Shown here one piece after another: positions 1 through 7,763 of a stretch of DNA of 64,000 nt; the stretch's first letter is position 1, and each line of letters opens with the position of its first letter. The DNA lies in NCBI RefSeq assembly GCF_000016505.1, contig NC_009706.1, positions 1,922,001 through 1,986,000 on the forward strand. The letters are read 5' to 3'. A program made the translations under genes and the position numbers. The notes under the pieces are model-generated. The model made no database searches, was not told the origin of the DNA, and saw nothing but the letters and a program-made list of their open reading frames with translations. This DNA is from Clostridium kluyveri DSM 555 (GTDB lineage: Bacteria > Bacillota > Clostridia > Clostridiales > Clostridiaceae).

Positions 1-167
1 ATACTAAATCCATAATAATTCACCCTTCTTCCACCATATGTGCTAATAACACTGATGAAGAGAAACAACAGATGGGAGTTTATGATGATTTGCTCCGTTT
101 ATCCGTAGGAATAGAAGATGTTGAAGATATACTTGAAGATATTGAAAATGCTTTAAAATACATTTAA
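1..167 (+). CDS. C-terminal end of Cys/Met metabolism PLP-dependent enzyme (partial)
   Basis: The frame from base 3 to the TAA at 165-167 encodes 54 residues. It contains HPSST followed by a short acidic stretch and then LLRLSVGIEDVEDILEDI, the hallmark C-terminus of cystathionine gamma-synthase / O-acetylhomoserine sulfhydrylase / methionine gamma-lyase enzymes. These PLP enzymes act in cytosolic sulfur amino-acid metabolism. The catalytic lysine lies upstream of the window, so the exact reaction cannot be assigned. A hairpin terminator follows at about 230. Confidence 0.85.
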   Translation, partial: TKSIIIHPSSTICANNTDEEKQQMGVYDDLLRLSVGIEDVEDILEDIENALKYI

Positions 168-229
168 TTTTTATTCATTACTGCCATTGAAAGTTCGAAG
201 GTTTAGTAATAGTGTTGTCTTTAAAATAG

Positions 230-272
230 CACCCTTAAATTTTGTTCTTAGAAAATTTAAGGGTGTCTTATT
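230..272. terminator. Bidirectional hairpin terminator
   Basis: Arms CACCCTTAAATTTT (230-243) and AAAATTTAAGGGTG (252-265) are perfect inverted repeats followed by a T-rich run on the plus strand. The hairpin lies between the convergent PLP enzyme gene and the minus-strand gene ending at 300. Confidence 0.75.
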
Positions 273-299
273 TATTTTTAGTTTACTTTATAATTATGT

Positions 300-566
300 T
301 TAGCTTTTTAAAATTTCCATTAACTCTTTTAATTTATAATGTTGATAAAACTCTTCCCCTTTTTCATCAATTGTTTTTAAATGCCTCTTAATCATAGTTT
401 CAATTATAGACATATCCTTTAAATATTTTCTATAGGAACAAGTACATTCTACTAAAGTATTTTTATATTTACATTTTGCTCTTAAAGTATTATCCCACCT
501 AAAAACATGACATTGGATTTCTTCGTTATTGTACTTTAAATAATATGGAAAATCATCATATTTCAT
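300..566 (-). CDS. Hypothetical protein, 88 aa
   Basis: A short charged cytosolic-looking protein with no signal peptide or membrane segment. The middle carries a CTCSY cysteine pair and the C-terminal half is rich in Lys and Glu. The start ATG at 566 is preceded on the minus strand by an AGGTGAT ribosome-binding site. I do not recognise the family. Confidence 0.6.
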   Translation of the reverse strand: MKYDDFPYYLKYNNEEIQCHVFRWDNTLRAKCKYKNTLVECTCSYRKYLKDMSIIETMIKRHLKTIDEKGEEFYQHYKLKELMEILKS

Positions 567-936
567 AAGATCACCTCTTAATTATTAACAATTTATCCCA
601 AGGCTAGAATTAGCTAACACCTCCACCTTCTTCAAAGGAATAAGCACTGCTACGCCCCTGGATAAGTTCTTCTAAGGTTATTGTGATTATCTAAGATTTT
701 TCCTTAAGTGTACATTTTTGTTTTGTCTATTATTGTAATATTCCACAAAATAATTAAATATCCTTCTATCTGCACAAATAATATTAAAGAAACTTTCCCA
801 ACTCCCATCTGAAAAAATATACCATAAAGATCAGAGTAAATAATCACCAAGCAGATATCAAAAAATAAAAATCACCATAGGAAAATACTCCTATAGTAAT
901 TTTCAAATTAAGTAATTCAAAGGTTCATCTCATAAT
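567..936. other. Gene-poor interval with decayed reading frames
   Basis: No intact gene is visible. The minus strand has short open stretches without starts, for example one ending near 615 that reads LEELIQGRSSAYSFEEGGG, which look like remnants of a lost gene. The right edge holds the terminator of the Cyt-like gene. Confidence 0.4.
866..903 (-). terminator. Terminator downstream of Cyt-like gene
   Basis: On the minus strand, AAATTACTATAGGA pairs with TCCTATGGTGATTT across a short loop and is followed by TTTATTTTTT. It lies about 35 bases after the stop at 937. Confidence 0.7.
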
Positions 937-1431
937 TTATTTTAATGCTTCTACAACCTCAATAGATTGAACATTAACTTCATAAGATTGTTTATCTTTT
1001 ATAGTAATCCACAGAACCTTTTCTTTTTCTAAATTAACATTAATTGTGAGTGACATAGGTAATGCTAACATAACACTACCAGTCTCAAAATTTTGTATAG
1101 CAAAGAAAATATTATATTGATAGGTAGTCTTATGAGCTTCTTCATGCTGCCAAAAAATCCAAGCATCTTCACTTTGGGTACTGAGATTAGTAAAAGCTTC
1201 GGTAATACTATCTTCATAACTTTTCTTTTGAGTATCTGTTAATGTTACATGTAATATACTATTTAAAAGCTCTATTACTTTACTTACCATAACAGAAACT
1301 TCTGATGAAGTTTGTGTTATAGTTTGATCAACAACACCTACATCAACAATACCCTCATTATCGTCTGTCGTAGATAATAAAATAATTTTGTTAAATAATG
1401 TTGTTTTAAACGAATGACTAATTGATTTCAT
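937..1431 (-). CDS. Cyt delta-endotoxin-like cytolysin, N-terminally short
   Basis: The 164-residue product matches, from about residue 34 on, the C-terminal two thirds of Bacillus thuringiensis Cyt1/Cyt2 toxins as I recall them: VDQTITQTSSEVSVM, then EAFTNLSTQSEDAWIFW, YNIFFAIQNFETGSVM and SYEVNVQSIE, all in the family order. Cyt proteins insert into lipid membranes and lyse cells, and are about 250 residues long. Here the first 80 or so residues of the family are absent and replaced by about 30 unrelated ones. An in-frame TAG lies upstream, and no good ribosome-binding site precedes the ATG. It starts only 17 bases after the terminator hairpin of the preceding gene. It may be a truncated remnant or a short natural variant. 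Confidence 0.72.
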   Translation of the reverse strand: MKSISHSFKTTLFNKIILLSTTDDNEGIVDVGVVDQTITQTSSEVSVMVSKVIELLNSILHVTLTDTQKKSYEDSITEAFTNLSTQSEDAWIFWQHEEAHKTTYQYNIFFAIQNFETGSVMLALPMSLTINVNLEKEKVLWITIKDKQSYEVNVQSIEVVEALK

Positions 1432-1447
1432 ATATAATTTAAAATTA

Positions 1448-1489
1448 ATATAGGATAGCTAGTTAAATATTTAACTAACTATCCTATAT
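1448..1489. terminator. Long palindromic hairpin
   Basis: ATATAGGATAG (1448-1458) and CTATCCTATAT (1479-1489) flank an inner TAGTTAAATATTTAACTA dyad, making one nearly continuous palindrome. It directly follows the stop of the gene at 1497 and probably ends its transcript. Confidence 0.7.
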
Positions 1490-1496
1490 TTTCAAC

Positions 1497-1778
1497 TTAA
1501 TATTCCTCTTTAAAATTTTTTTGCCAATTACTTTTTTCAACACCATCTATCTTATCAAATATATCTTTTAAATAAAAAAATGCTTTATTAATTTCAATAT
1601 CTCTTTTATTTTTAATAACACCATTTTCTTTTACACTTTGATAAAAACTATTCTTATGCTTATTAAATCCTATATATACTTTTATACTTGCCCCAAATTC
1701 CTTATAATTAGCATATAAATATGGTTCTCCGTCTTTTATGGTATTAAATATCTGTAATATTTGATCTAATTTATCCAT
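1497..1778 (-). CDS. Hypothetical protein, 93 aa
   Basis: A small soluble protein rich in Lys, Asn and aromatic residues, with no recognised motif. Its ATG at 1778 follows an AGGAGGCAGAT-type ribosome-binding site on the minus strand, and a palindromic terminator follows the stop, so it is probably a genuine monocistronic gene. No function can be given. Confidence 0.6.
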   Translation of the reverse strand: MDKLDQILQIFNTIKDGEPYLYANYKEFGASIKVYIGFNKHKNSFYQSVKENGVIKNKRDIEINKAFFYLKDIFDKIDGVEKSNWQKNFKEEY

Positions 1779-1997
1779 TTTATCTGCCTCCTTCTCATCT
1801 AATAATTTTATTTTACTACGCTTGTCAACTTATTGCAATTGTGACGTTAGGCTTTACTAAAAAATGGTTTTTATCAAGGATATATTAGAAATATTCCTCA
1901 TCATAATTTTGTGGCTCAAATGTATAATTCATAAATTAATGTAATTTGCTTACTCACAACTTTTTCTAGTATAATCTAAACAAAGGAAGGTGGCTTT

Positions 1998-2492
1998 ATG
2001 AAAAAATTTTTAAAAGAATATTATTCTTCAATTCTTATTATTGTAATGATTTTAGTAGTAAAATTGTTTGTTGTTGATATCGTAAAAGTAGATGGAATGT
2101 CTATGTATCCTACTTTAACAGATAAAGATAGAATAGTAGTTGATAAATACTCTGCTATGACTAAAGATTATAATTATGGTGATATTATTATATTCCATCC
2201 ATATACTGATAATAATGTTTTATACATAAAAAGAGTTATAGGATTACCAAACGATAAAATTACTATTAATGATGGAAAAGTATTTGTAAATAATAAAGAA
2301 TTAAGTGAAAAATATTTACCATCTGACATACAAACATATAGTGATATTACTTCTTTTACGGTTCCTAATAATGAAGTTTTTGTTTTAGGTGATAATAGAA
2401 ATAATAGTTCTGATAGCAGATATTTTGGTAGTATCCCTCTAAATAGAATTAAAGCTAAAATGCTTTGTGATATAAATAATATTTTTAGATAG
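1998..2492 (+). CDS. lepB: Type I signal peptidase (S26)
   Basis: A 164-residue membrane-anchored serine protease that removes signal peptides from secreted proteins outside the cytoplasmic membrane. Residues 10-28 form one transmembrane anchor. The catalytic Ser35 lies in GMSMYPT and the catalytic Lys78 in YIKRVIGLP. The C-terminal box GDNRNNSSDSRYFG is intact. The length fits short Gram-positive S26 enzymes. GGAAGG sits just ahead of the ATG at 1998. It is monocistronic here. Confidence 0.93.
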   Translation: MKKFLKEYYSSILIIVMILVVKLFVVDIVKVDGMSMYPTLTDKDRIVVDKYSAMTKDYNYGDIIIFHPYTDNNVLYIKRVIGLPNDKITINDGKVFVNNKELSEKYLPSDIQTYSDITSFTVPNNEVFVLGDNRNNSSDSRYFGSIPLNRIKAKMLCDINNIFR

Positions 2493-2666
2493 AACAATAT
2501 ATAAAGGTTTCCTCTTTTATTTTTCAAAGTTAAACTTCTAATTATATTGCGTATAATGCGACTTAAAGAGCATCATAAAGCAATATACCTCATTTGGGTT
2601 AATACCTACATATAGTGCTTTTAAAAAAGTACCAAAACACCAGAGTTAGTCTTATTTAATTTTTTT

Positions 2667-2720
2667 GTATCAATTTTATGTAGTAAATTCTATGTAGAAC
2701 ATAGTATATAAAATTGGTAC
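2667..2720. other. Large imperfect inverted repeat
   Basis: GTATCAATTTTAT (2667-2679) pairs with ATAAAATTGGTAC (2708-2720), with an inner CTATG/CATAG dyad. It could be a terminator or a structured leftover of a mobile element. No gene lies between 2493 and 3221. Confidence 0.45.
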
Positions 2721-2815
2721 AAGTTATTTTTATTGTAATTTATTTCTCCAATAATTCAATATGTTTTCCTAAAATTTGATTTTTTCTCTCCATTTTCTAA
2801 CCTTCTTTTATTATC

Positions 2816-2998
2816 TCATTCTGACTTAATAATATAATTTACATCTATACCCCTCAAATAACCATTAAGAGTATTAATTCTCATAACTGATCTATACAGT
2901 TCCTTCCTATATATTAGATACAATATTTTCTTATGCTGTTGTCTAGCAAATGCATATAATATATTTTTTATAAAATAACTTTTACCTAAATTACATAA
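2816..2998 (-). pseudogene. Possible gene remnant
   Basis: Inside the 2493-3221 gap, one minus-strand frame stays open for about 58 codons with protein-like composition (GKSYFIKNILYAFARQQHK near its start, then RSVMRINTLNGYLRG) and ends in TGA at 2816. It has no start codon or ribosome-binding site and begins directly after a stop. It looks like the end of a decayed gene. The family is not recognised. Confidence 0.3.
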
Positions 2999-3221
2999 GC
3001 TTCACATTAATATATCACTAAACAATCATATTTTTTAAGTACTATTTTATTGTTAAGGAAACTTAAATCAAAAACCTATATTTTATTCATTAAAATGACA
3101 CAGATTTCACATTGTTGGAATGCATTTTACACATAATTAATAATTATAATTTATTTCAAGAGAAAGTTAAGTTAAATCAAAATAGTGTAATAAGCACTAC
3201 ATATTATGAGGAGTGAAAATA

Positions 3222-3503
3222 ATGAAAAATTATAATAATATTGAAGATAGAGTTATTGAAGTATCAAAATATATCATGGCATCCAGAGCGACAATAAGAA
3301 CTACAGCAAAAGTGTTTGGAACTTCCAAAAGTACAATACATAGGGATATGACGAAAATACTACCTCAATTAAACCCCCAAATAGCTGAACAAGTAAAAAA
3401 TGTTTTAGCATATAATAAATCTATTAGACATATAAGAGGCGGCCAAGCTTTAAGAATAAAAAAACAAAAAGAACGTATGGGGATTACCCAATATACCAGT
3501 TAG
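3222..3503 (+). CDS. spoIIID: Sporulation transcription factor SpoIIID
   Basis: A 93-residue DNA-binding protein that tunes mother-cell gene expression during endospore formation. The helix-turn-helix region reads TAKVFGTSKSTIHRDM, followed by LPQLNPQIAEQVKNVL and the conserved basic tail IRHIRGGQA, as in Bacillus SpoIIID. The ATG at 3222 is preferred because GAGGAG ends at 3212; a GTG at 3213 would abut that site. Its presence shows a spore-forming host. Confidence 0.95.
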   Translation: MKNYNNIEDRVIEVSKYIMASRATIRTTAKVFGTSKSTIHRDMTKILPQLNPQIAEQVKNVLAYNKSIRHIRGGQALRIKKQKERMGITQYTS

Positions 3504-3554
3504 AGGAAAATTCCCTTGATACTTTTATCTTGCTTTTTTACTTAATCTTCATTC

Positions 3555-3582
3555 ACAAATATTCCATTTTATTCATAGTATA
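3555..3582 (+). promoter_or_regulatory. Sigma-K/sigma-E-like sporulation promoter
   Basis: AC at 3555-3556, a 17-base spacer and CATAGTATA at 3574-3582 match the mother-cell sigma-K consensus (AC, 16-17 bases, CATANNNTA). The same arrangement with the same spacer precedes the related gene at 50202, so the element is conserved between the copies. Confidence 0.55.
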
Positions 3583-3612
3583 TCATTGTAAATAAATTTG
3601 TGGAGGTATTTC

Positions 3613-3966
3613 ATGAGCATCAACAATGATGTTAATGACACTATAAGTAAAGAAACGCCTGAGAATTCCTATGACTTTGAAAACTCCTATGATCTTGAAT
3701 CCCCTATGTATTGTCCATACTGTTCCATGCCTTATACCCGATTAATGGATGATGAGTATATGGAGGAAGATCCTTATGATGATGAGCTTGAAGACGATGA
3801 GGACTTCTCGTATTATCCTGGATATAGACGGAAAGATCCAAGAAAACGCAGAAGAAGACGCAGACGCAGAAGGGGACGCAGACGCAGACGTAAAATGCAT
3901 CATATGCCAATAGGGTTTATCGTGCCTGTAATGCTGCCATATAGCGGTTATGACGATTGGTATTAG
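3613..3966 (+). CDS. Acidic/arginine-rich protein, possible spore-coat type
   Basis: A 117-residue protein with an acidic N-terminal half, one MYCPYCSMPYT cysteine-tyrosine motif, an acidic linker, then a run of about 17 Arg residues broken by single other residues, and a hydrophobic tail ending YDDWY. A paralogue lies in the prophage at 50202. GTGGAGG precedes the ATG at 3613. The mother-cell-type promoter and the polyampholyte composition suggest a spore surface or DNA-associated protein; this is inference, and no catalytic function is apparent. Confidence 0.7.
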   Translation: MSINNDVNDTISKETPENSYDFENSYDLESPMYCPYCSMPYTRLMDDEYMEEDPYDDELEDDEDFSYYPGYRRKDPRKRRRRRRRRRGRRRRRKMHHMPIGFIVPVMLPYSGYDDWY

Positions 3967-4021
3967 TGTTTAGAATCCTCACTTTATATGATCTACTTAA
4001 TTTGTATAGTACAAAAAATAG

Positions 4022-4053
4022 ACGCCAGTTTTACTACTGGTGTTTATTTTTTA
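4022..4053 (+). terminator. Rho-independent terminator
   Basis: ACGCCAGT pairs with ACTGGTGT around a six-base loop, followed by TTATTTTTT. It terminates the arginine-rich gene. Confidence 0.85.
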
Positions 4054-4241
4054 CACACTCTAAATTCATTGAATTACATAAAATTAAATTGCATTAAAAG
4101 TTTTATATGGATAAATCAAATAATTTCCTACTGTTATATATTTTAAAGTAACAAAACATTATATTGAAAAATAACCTGATATTATACACAGTTTTATCAA
4201 AAATAAAAACTCACAATAAATAATAGACGGAGGTTATTTGC

Positions 4242-5222
4242 ATGTATTGTATTGATGCTGGAAGCATTTATTGTCCATGTCATCTTGCAGAAACCCTTAA
4301 CTGCGTGGCTTGTTCTCAGCTTTCTGGTGAAAAATTCTGTCAATGTAAAAATTGGCATGGTATATGTATATATGAACAATGTATGTCAAATGGAAATAAA
4401 GTAAAAAATTTAAGGGAAACTTATACTTCATATATATTAAAGAAAGAAATACCTCAGGATGATTTATGTATATTTACACTAAAGGCTCCCGAAAATCTTG
4501 TAAAAGAGCTAACTTATCCTGGAAGTTTTGTGTTTATGAGAGGTGAAGAAAATATAAATTATTATGATGTTCCCATATCAATAATGGAAGCTAACACAGA
4601 TGAAATTTTTTTAAAAGTTGCCATAAAATTAATTGGTATAAAGACAAAAAAACTATTTCAATTAAATAAAAACCGAAAAATACTACTTAGAGGTCCTTTT
4701 TCAAATGGGATAATGGGATTATCAAATATTTATAATGCCAAGGGGGGAACATCTTTAATTATAGCAAGAGGAATAGGTATTTCACCTTCAATTTCCGTTA
4801 TGAAAAATCTATACTGTAATAATAACAAAATTATATCTATTTTGGATACCCAATTTGAAAATAACTTTGCCAGGGAGTACTTTGAAGAGTACAGTTCTAA
4901 AACCATACACTGCAGTATATTAGATGATGGAAATCTTACAGAGGAATTCAAATCTATTTTAAAGGAAATCATGGATAATGAAAATATAAATATAATTCAC
5001 TGTGGTGGTTCTGATACATTAACCTATAAAATTATCCAATTAGTAGATAAATCTATAAATTTCTCCTGCTGTAACAATGCTAAAATGAGCTGCGGTGAAG
5101 GAATATGCTCAAGCTGTACCAATAGCTGTGGAAATAATGGAATTAAGAGGTTATGTAAAATTCAGATGGATCCAAGAGATTTATTTAAAAATAAGGAATT
5201 ATATAGGAGGTCTTTTCAATGA
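4242..5222 (+). CDS. FNR/PyrK-like iron-sulfur flavoprotein reductase
   Basis: A 326-residue electron-transfer protein. Residues 1-50 hold a cluster of about nine cysteines, which is unusual for the family. The middle resembles the FAD- and NAD-binding domains of dihydroorotate dehydrogenase electron-transfer subunit and sulfide dehydrogenase subunit B (LLRGPFSNGI, then IIARGIGISPSISVM). The C-terminal CGEGICSSCTNSC plus a following Cys is a PyrK-type 2Fe-2S site. A good GGAGG precedes the ATG. It overlaps the following FAD-oxidoreductase fragment by four bases, so both probably formed one redox complex. The substrate is unknown. Confidence 0.85.
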   Translation: MYCIDAGSIYCPCHLAETLNCVACSQLSGEKFCQCKNWHGICIYEQCMSNGNKVKNLRETYTSYILKKEIPQDDLCIFTLKAPENLVKELTYPGSFVFMRGEENINYYDVPISIMEANTDEIFLKVAIKLIGIKTKKLFQLNKNRKILLRGPFSNGIMGLSNIYNAKGGTSLIIARGIGISPSISVMKNLYCNNNKIISILDTQFENNFAREYFEEYSSKTIHCSILDDGNLTEEFKSILKEIMDNENINIIHCGGSDTLTYKIIQLVDKSINFSCCNNAKMSCGEGICSSCTNSCGNNGIKRLCKIQMDPRDLFKNKELYRRSFQ

Positions 5223-5479
5223 AAGCAGTAGTAATTGGTTCCGGTTGGTCTGGATGTGCAGCAGCTCTAACTGCTAAAAAAGCAGGGGCAGATGTAGTTA
5301 TGTATGAAAAAACAGATATGGTACTGGGCCTTGGAAATGTAGGTGGTATAATGAGAAATAATGGTAGATATACAGCTGCTGAAGAAATTATTGCCCTTGG
5401 AGCAGGAGATTTAATAAATATTACAGATAGTGTCACAAGGCATAAGAATGTAAATTTTCCAAGTCACAATCATTCATGA
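5219..5479 (+). pseudogene. N-terminal fragment of FAD-dependent oxidoreductase
   Basis: The 86 codons encode a Rossmann FAD-binding start (VVIGSGWSGCAAALTAKKAGADV) shortened here to its key glycines GxGxxG at residues 7-12, an acidic Glu at the end of strand two (YEK), and then stop. Members of this family run to about 400 residues, so substrate and C-terminal domains are missing. The ATG overlaps the stop of the upstream reductase (ATGA), and GGAGG precedes it. The reading frame breaks where an unrelated gene begins at 5476, which points to an insertion or deletion. Confidence 0.75.
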
Positions 5480-5943
5480 CTTATAGTATTGCGACACTAA
5501 CCCAATCATTTGAATTCAACCTAAATGATTGTTTAAGGTTTGTATATCCTTACCTAGAATCAGATACATTTGGAGTTAGACTAAGAAAAATACGAAGAAA
5601 TAACAATATAAAAGCCAAGGGACTAGGCAAAATTTTGAATATCTCTACAGGTACAATTATATCTTATGAAAATTGCAACATTAACCCATCTCCTAATATA
5701 ATAATAAAGTTATATGAACTATTTGGCAATATTATAATTTGCAATGATTACATGAAATTTATAATATCTGATTGTAGTAAAATATTGGAACTATGGAGAA
5801 ATAAAAATAACTTAGATAAAAGACAAGCCTCTAGGATTTTAGGTATTTCGGAAAATGCATATTCAAATTGTATAAATAAGAAAAATTTTATCTCCAAGAA
5901 GACTTTTGACAAAATAAAAGGAAAAATTAGAGATGTCTTATAA
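5476..5943 (+). CDS. Helix-turn-helix protein with two HTH-like segments
   Basis: A 155-residue protein. Residues 32-72 resemble an XRE-type helix-turn-helix (FGVRLRKIRRNNNI, then TGTIISYEN), and residues 105-150 contain a second, weaker HTH-like segment (KRQASRILGISENAYSNCI). The first 30 residues look like read-in from the junction with the broken oxidoreductase gene, so the true start may be downstream. A terminator follows. It may belong to the element that interrupted the neighbouring gene. Confidence 0.55.
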   Translation: MTYSIATLTQSFEFNLNDCLRFVYPYLESDTFGVRLRKIRRNNNIKAKGLGKILNISTGTIISYENCNINPSPNIIIKLYELFGNIIICNDYMKFIISDCSKILELWRNKNNLDKRQASRILGISENAYSNCINKKNFISKKTFDKIKGKIRDVL

Positions 5944-5952
5944 AATACAACA

Positions 5953-5978
5953 AGGGGAATATTAAATTCCCCTCTTTA
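5953..5978 (+). terminator. Rho-independent terminator
   Basis: AGGGGAAT and ATTCCCCT form an eight-pair stem around ATTAA and are followed by CTTTACT. It lies ten bases after the HTH gene. Confidence 0.8.
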
Positions 5979-6048
5979 CTGCATTTCATTTATCTATGCA
6001 ATTCAAAAATCCTCTAGATATATAACCTAAGGGATAAATATTCACTAA

Positions 6049-6246
6049 TTAAAGAACAGTAATATTTTCTGCTTGTGGTCCTTTTTGTCCTCTTGTTTTA
6101 TCAAAAGAAACTTTTTGACCCTCCTCAAGTGTTTTATATCCTTCTGAATTTATTTGAGAAAAATGTGCAAAAACATCATTTCCATCTTCTCCTGTAATAA
6201 ATCCAAATCCTTTGTTTTCATTAAACCATTTAACTGTACCTGTCAT
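6049..6246 (-). CDS. cspA: Cold-shock protein
   Basis: A 65-residue cold-shock domain protein, an OB-fold RNA chaperone of the cytosol. It starts [17 protein letters not shown] (RNP1 KGFGFI) and contains DVFAHFSQI (RNP2), with the usual aromatic surface intact. The length is exact for bacterial CspA-type proteins. AGGTACTT precedes the ATG. The gene stands alone with a long upstream region, as is typical where a structured leader controls translation. Confidence 0.95.
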   Translation of the reverse strand: MTGTVKWFNENKGFGFITGEDGNDVFAHFSQINSEGYKTLEEGQKVSFDKTRGQKGPQAENITVL

Positions 6247-6574
6247 ATAAGTACCTCCAAAATTTTATTTCTTAAACTCCCTGTAATAACCATAATACAC
6301 TAAATAAAATTTCGATAATAATAAATACATATATTATTTAAGTACTTATTGAAATATACCTGTGTTTAAATTAATTACGATTCATTTAAGTATTTGCTAA
6401 GTATACCGCACATTATTAAATAAAGCAAATTATTTATATAGAGTTGTTAATTACCACCTAAATTATCTTTTATTTTATATTTATAAATTTGTTGTCTAGT
6501 AAAACCACATTCGCCGCTAATTGCTCCCCTATATCTATTATCTGGTATAATGGAATAAAAAAGGGGATGGTTAT
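6247..6574. other. Intergenic region upstream of cspA
   Basis: An AT-rich interval without a gene. Its left part should hold the leader and promoter of the cold-shock gene on the minus strand; the right part precedes the small plus-strand gene at 6575, with AAGGGG as its ribosome-binding site. No cold-box or other motif can be claimed with confidence. Confidence 0.4.
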
Positions 6575-6745
6575 ATGGTAATATCTAATAGAGAATTATT
6601 CGCTTTAATGTACAATAAAGTATTTGAAATTGCTAATAACTATAAGTCTGATTGTATATATGATGAGAAAGTTAAGGAAGAAGTAGCAAGACAGTTCGGT
6701 AAAGAAAAAGCTGATTGGTTCTATCATACATGGAAAAAGATATGA
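6575..6745 (+). CDS. Small hypothetical protein, 56 aa
   Basis: The frame begins ATGGTAATATCT after AAAAAGGGG and ends in TGA at 6743-6745. The product is charged and soluble, with a central EKVKEEVARQFGKEKADWFYH segment that in shortened form reads as an amphipathic helix. A strong terminator overlaps the stop codon, which supports a real monocistronic gene. I do not recognise the family. Confidence 0.6.
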   Translation: MVISNRELFALMYNKVFEIANNYKSDCIYDEKVKEEVARQFGKEKADWFYHTWKKI

Positions 6746-6765
6746 GAGCGTGAAGCTCTCTTTTT
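6744..6765 (+). terminator. Rho-independent terminator
   Basis: GAGAGC, TGAA-type loop, GCTCTC, then TTTTTATT. It terminates the 56-residue gene. Confidence 0.85.
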
Positions 6766-6921
6766 ATTGGGAAATTAAAATACAACCCTTGTTAAGGTTC
6801 ATATTATAATCATAATATCACAAAAGCTTTAGGAAATAAATATAAAATGTTTAAAGTTGGGTATAATGGTTAATACCATAAGAATACTTTAAAATCACTC
6901 ATTTATGTTCTAATTGGTGAA

Positions 6922-6950
6922 AGCCCTGGGTTTGGTCCTGGGGCTTTTTA
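6922..6950 (+). terminator. Orphan terminator-like hairpin
   Basis: AGCCC and GGGCT arms with further GG/CC pairing around TTTGGT, followed by TTTTTATTT. No protein gene precedes it between 6766 and 6921, so it may end a small RNA read from about 6790 or simply insulate the downstream unit. Confidence 0.5.
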
Positions 6951-7095
6951 TTTAAATTATATTTATTCGAATTACATTATATCCAAGCATTTAATTTATT
7001 GATAAAATAGTATTATTATATAAAAATACTTGATAAAATTATCATAATAATGTAAAATTATTTATATCATATTTTAGAATGGAGTGTTTATTTTG

Positions 7096-7758
7096 ATGAT
7101 ATATAAAAATGCTGATGAGTTAATCAAACATGAAATAACTTTATCACTCAGGCGTACATTATATCCTATAATTCAAATTGGCGAACAAGTATTTAGAGAA
7201 TTGTATAAAAATAATTATGCTATATTAAGTAGCAAATATTTTAAACCTATATTACCTAGAATACGCACAAAAGCTATATATTATCAATTTGAATTGGATT
7301 TATTACCCGAAAATTTCCCTTTTAAATGCAGAATGAAAAAAACTAATAATTTCGGCGAATATGTTCCTGAATTATCAGCTGGAAATATATTTTTACACAT
7401 TGCATCTGCTAAAGATAAAGACAGTTTACCATCACGTTCAAGGTACAAATTGGAATCTTCCTATTGTAATAATTTCGACGAAAAGCAAACAATCTTTGAT
7501 TTTACAGATCAATCTAACCCTGCTATTAAAGACGATAAATATTATGGGATTATTACATATGGTGGTGCAGATACTCTTGAATTTTTAAATCTAATTATAC
7601 CAAACTGTAAATTCGAAAAAATTCTATCCTCCCTAGACTTAAAATTAGAACTTAAATCTGTTAAAATTAGCTCTGAAGATAAAGATACTAAAAAGAAAGG
7701 TATTAAAATTCGAGATACAATATTAAAAGAACTTTTAAATGAAGAGAAAAGGCTGTGA
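7096..7758 (+). CDS. Hypothetical partner of the ImmA/IrrE gene, 220 aa
   Basis: A soluble protein of about 220 residues with no recognised catalytic motif. It has a central beta-rich part containing IITYGGADTLEFLNLIIP and a Lys/Glu-rich C-terminus. GGAG at 7081-7084 best fits the ATG at 7096 (a TTG at 7093 is possible). It sits directly before the HTH-metalloprotease gene, with the reading frames almost touching, so the two form one operon, possibly a toxin-antitoxin-like or defence pair. That role is inference from context. Confidence 0.6.
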   Translation: MIYKNADELIKHEITLSLRRTLYPIIQIGEQVFRELYKNNYAILSSKYFKPILPRIRTKAIYYQFELDLLPENFPFKCRMKKTNNFGEYVPELSAGNIFLHIASAKDKDSLPSRSRYKLESSYCNNFDEKQTIFDFTDQSNPAIKDDKYYGIITYGGADTLEFLNLIIPNCKFEKILSSLDLKLELKSVKISSEDKDTKKKGIKIRDTILKELLNEEKRL

Positions 7759-7763
7759 TAAGA

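Noticed and set aside
2174..2527. 117-codon minus-strand frame across lepB
   Set aside because: It overlaps a well-supported signal peptidase gene and has no homology-like motifs.
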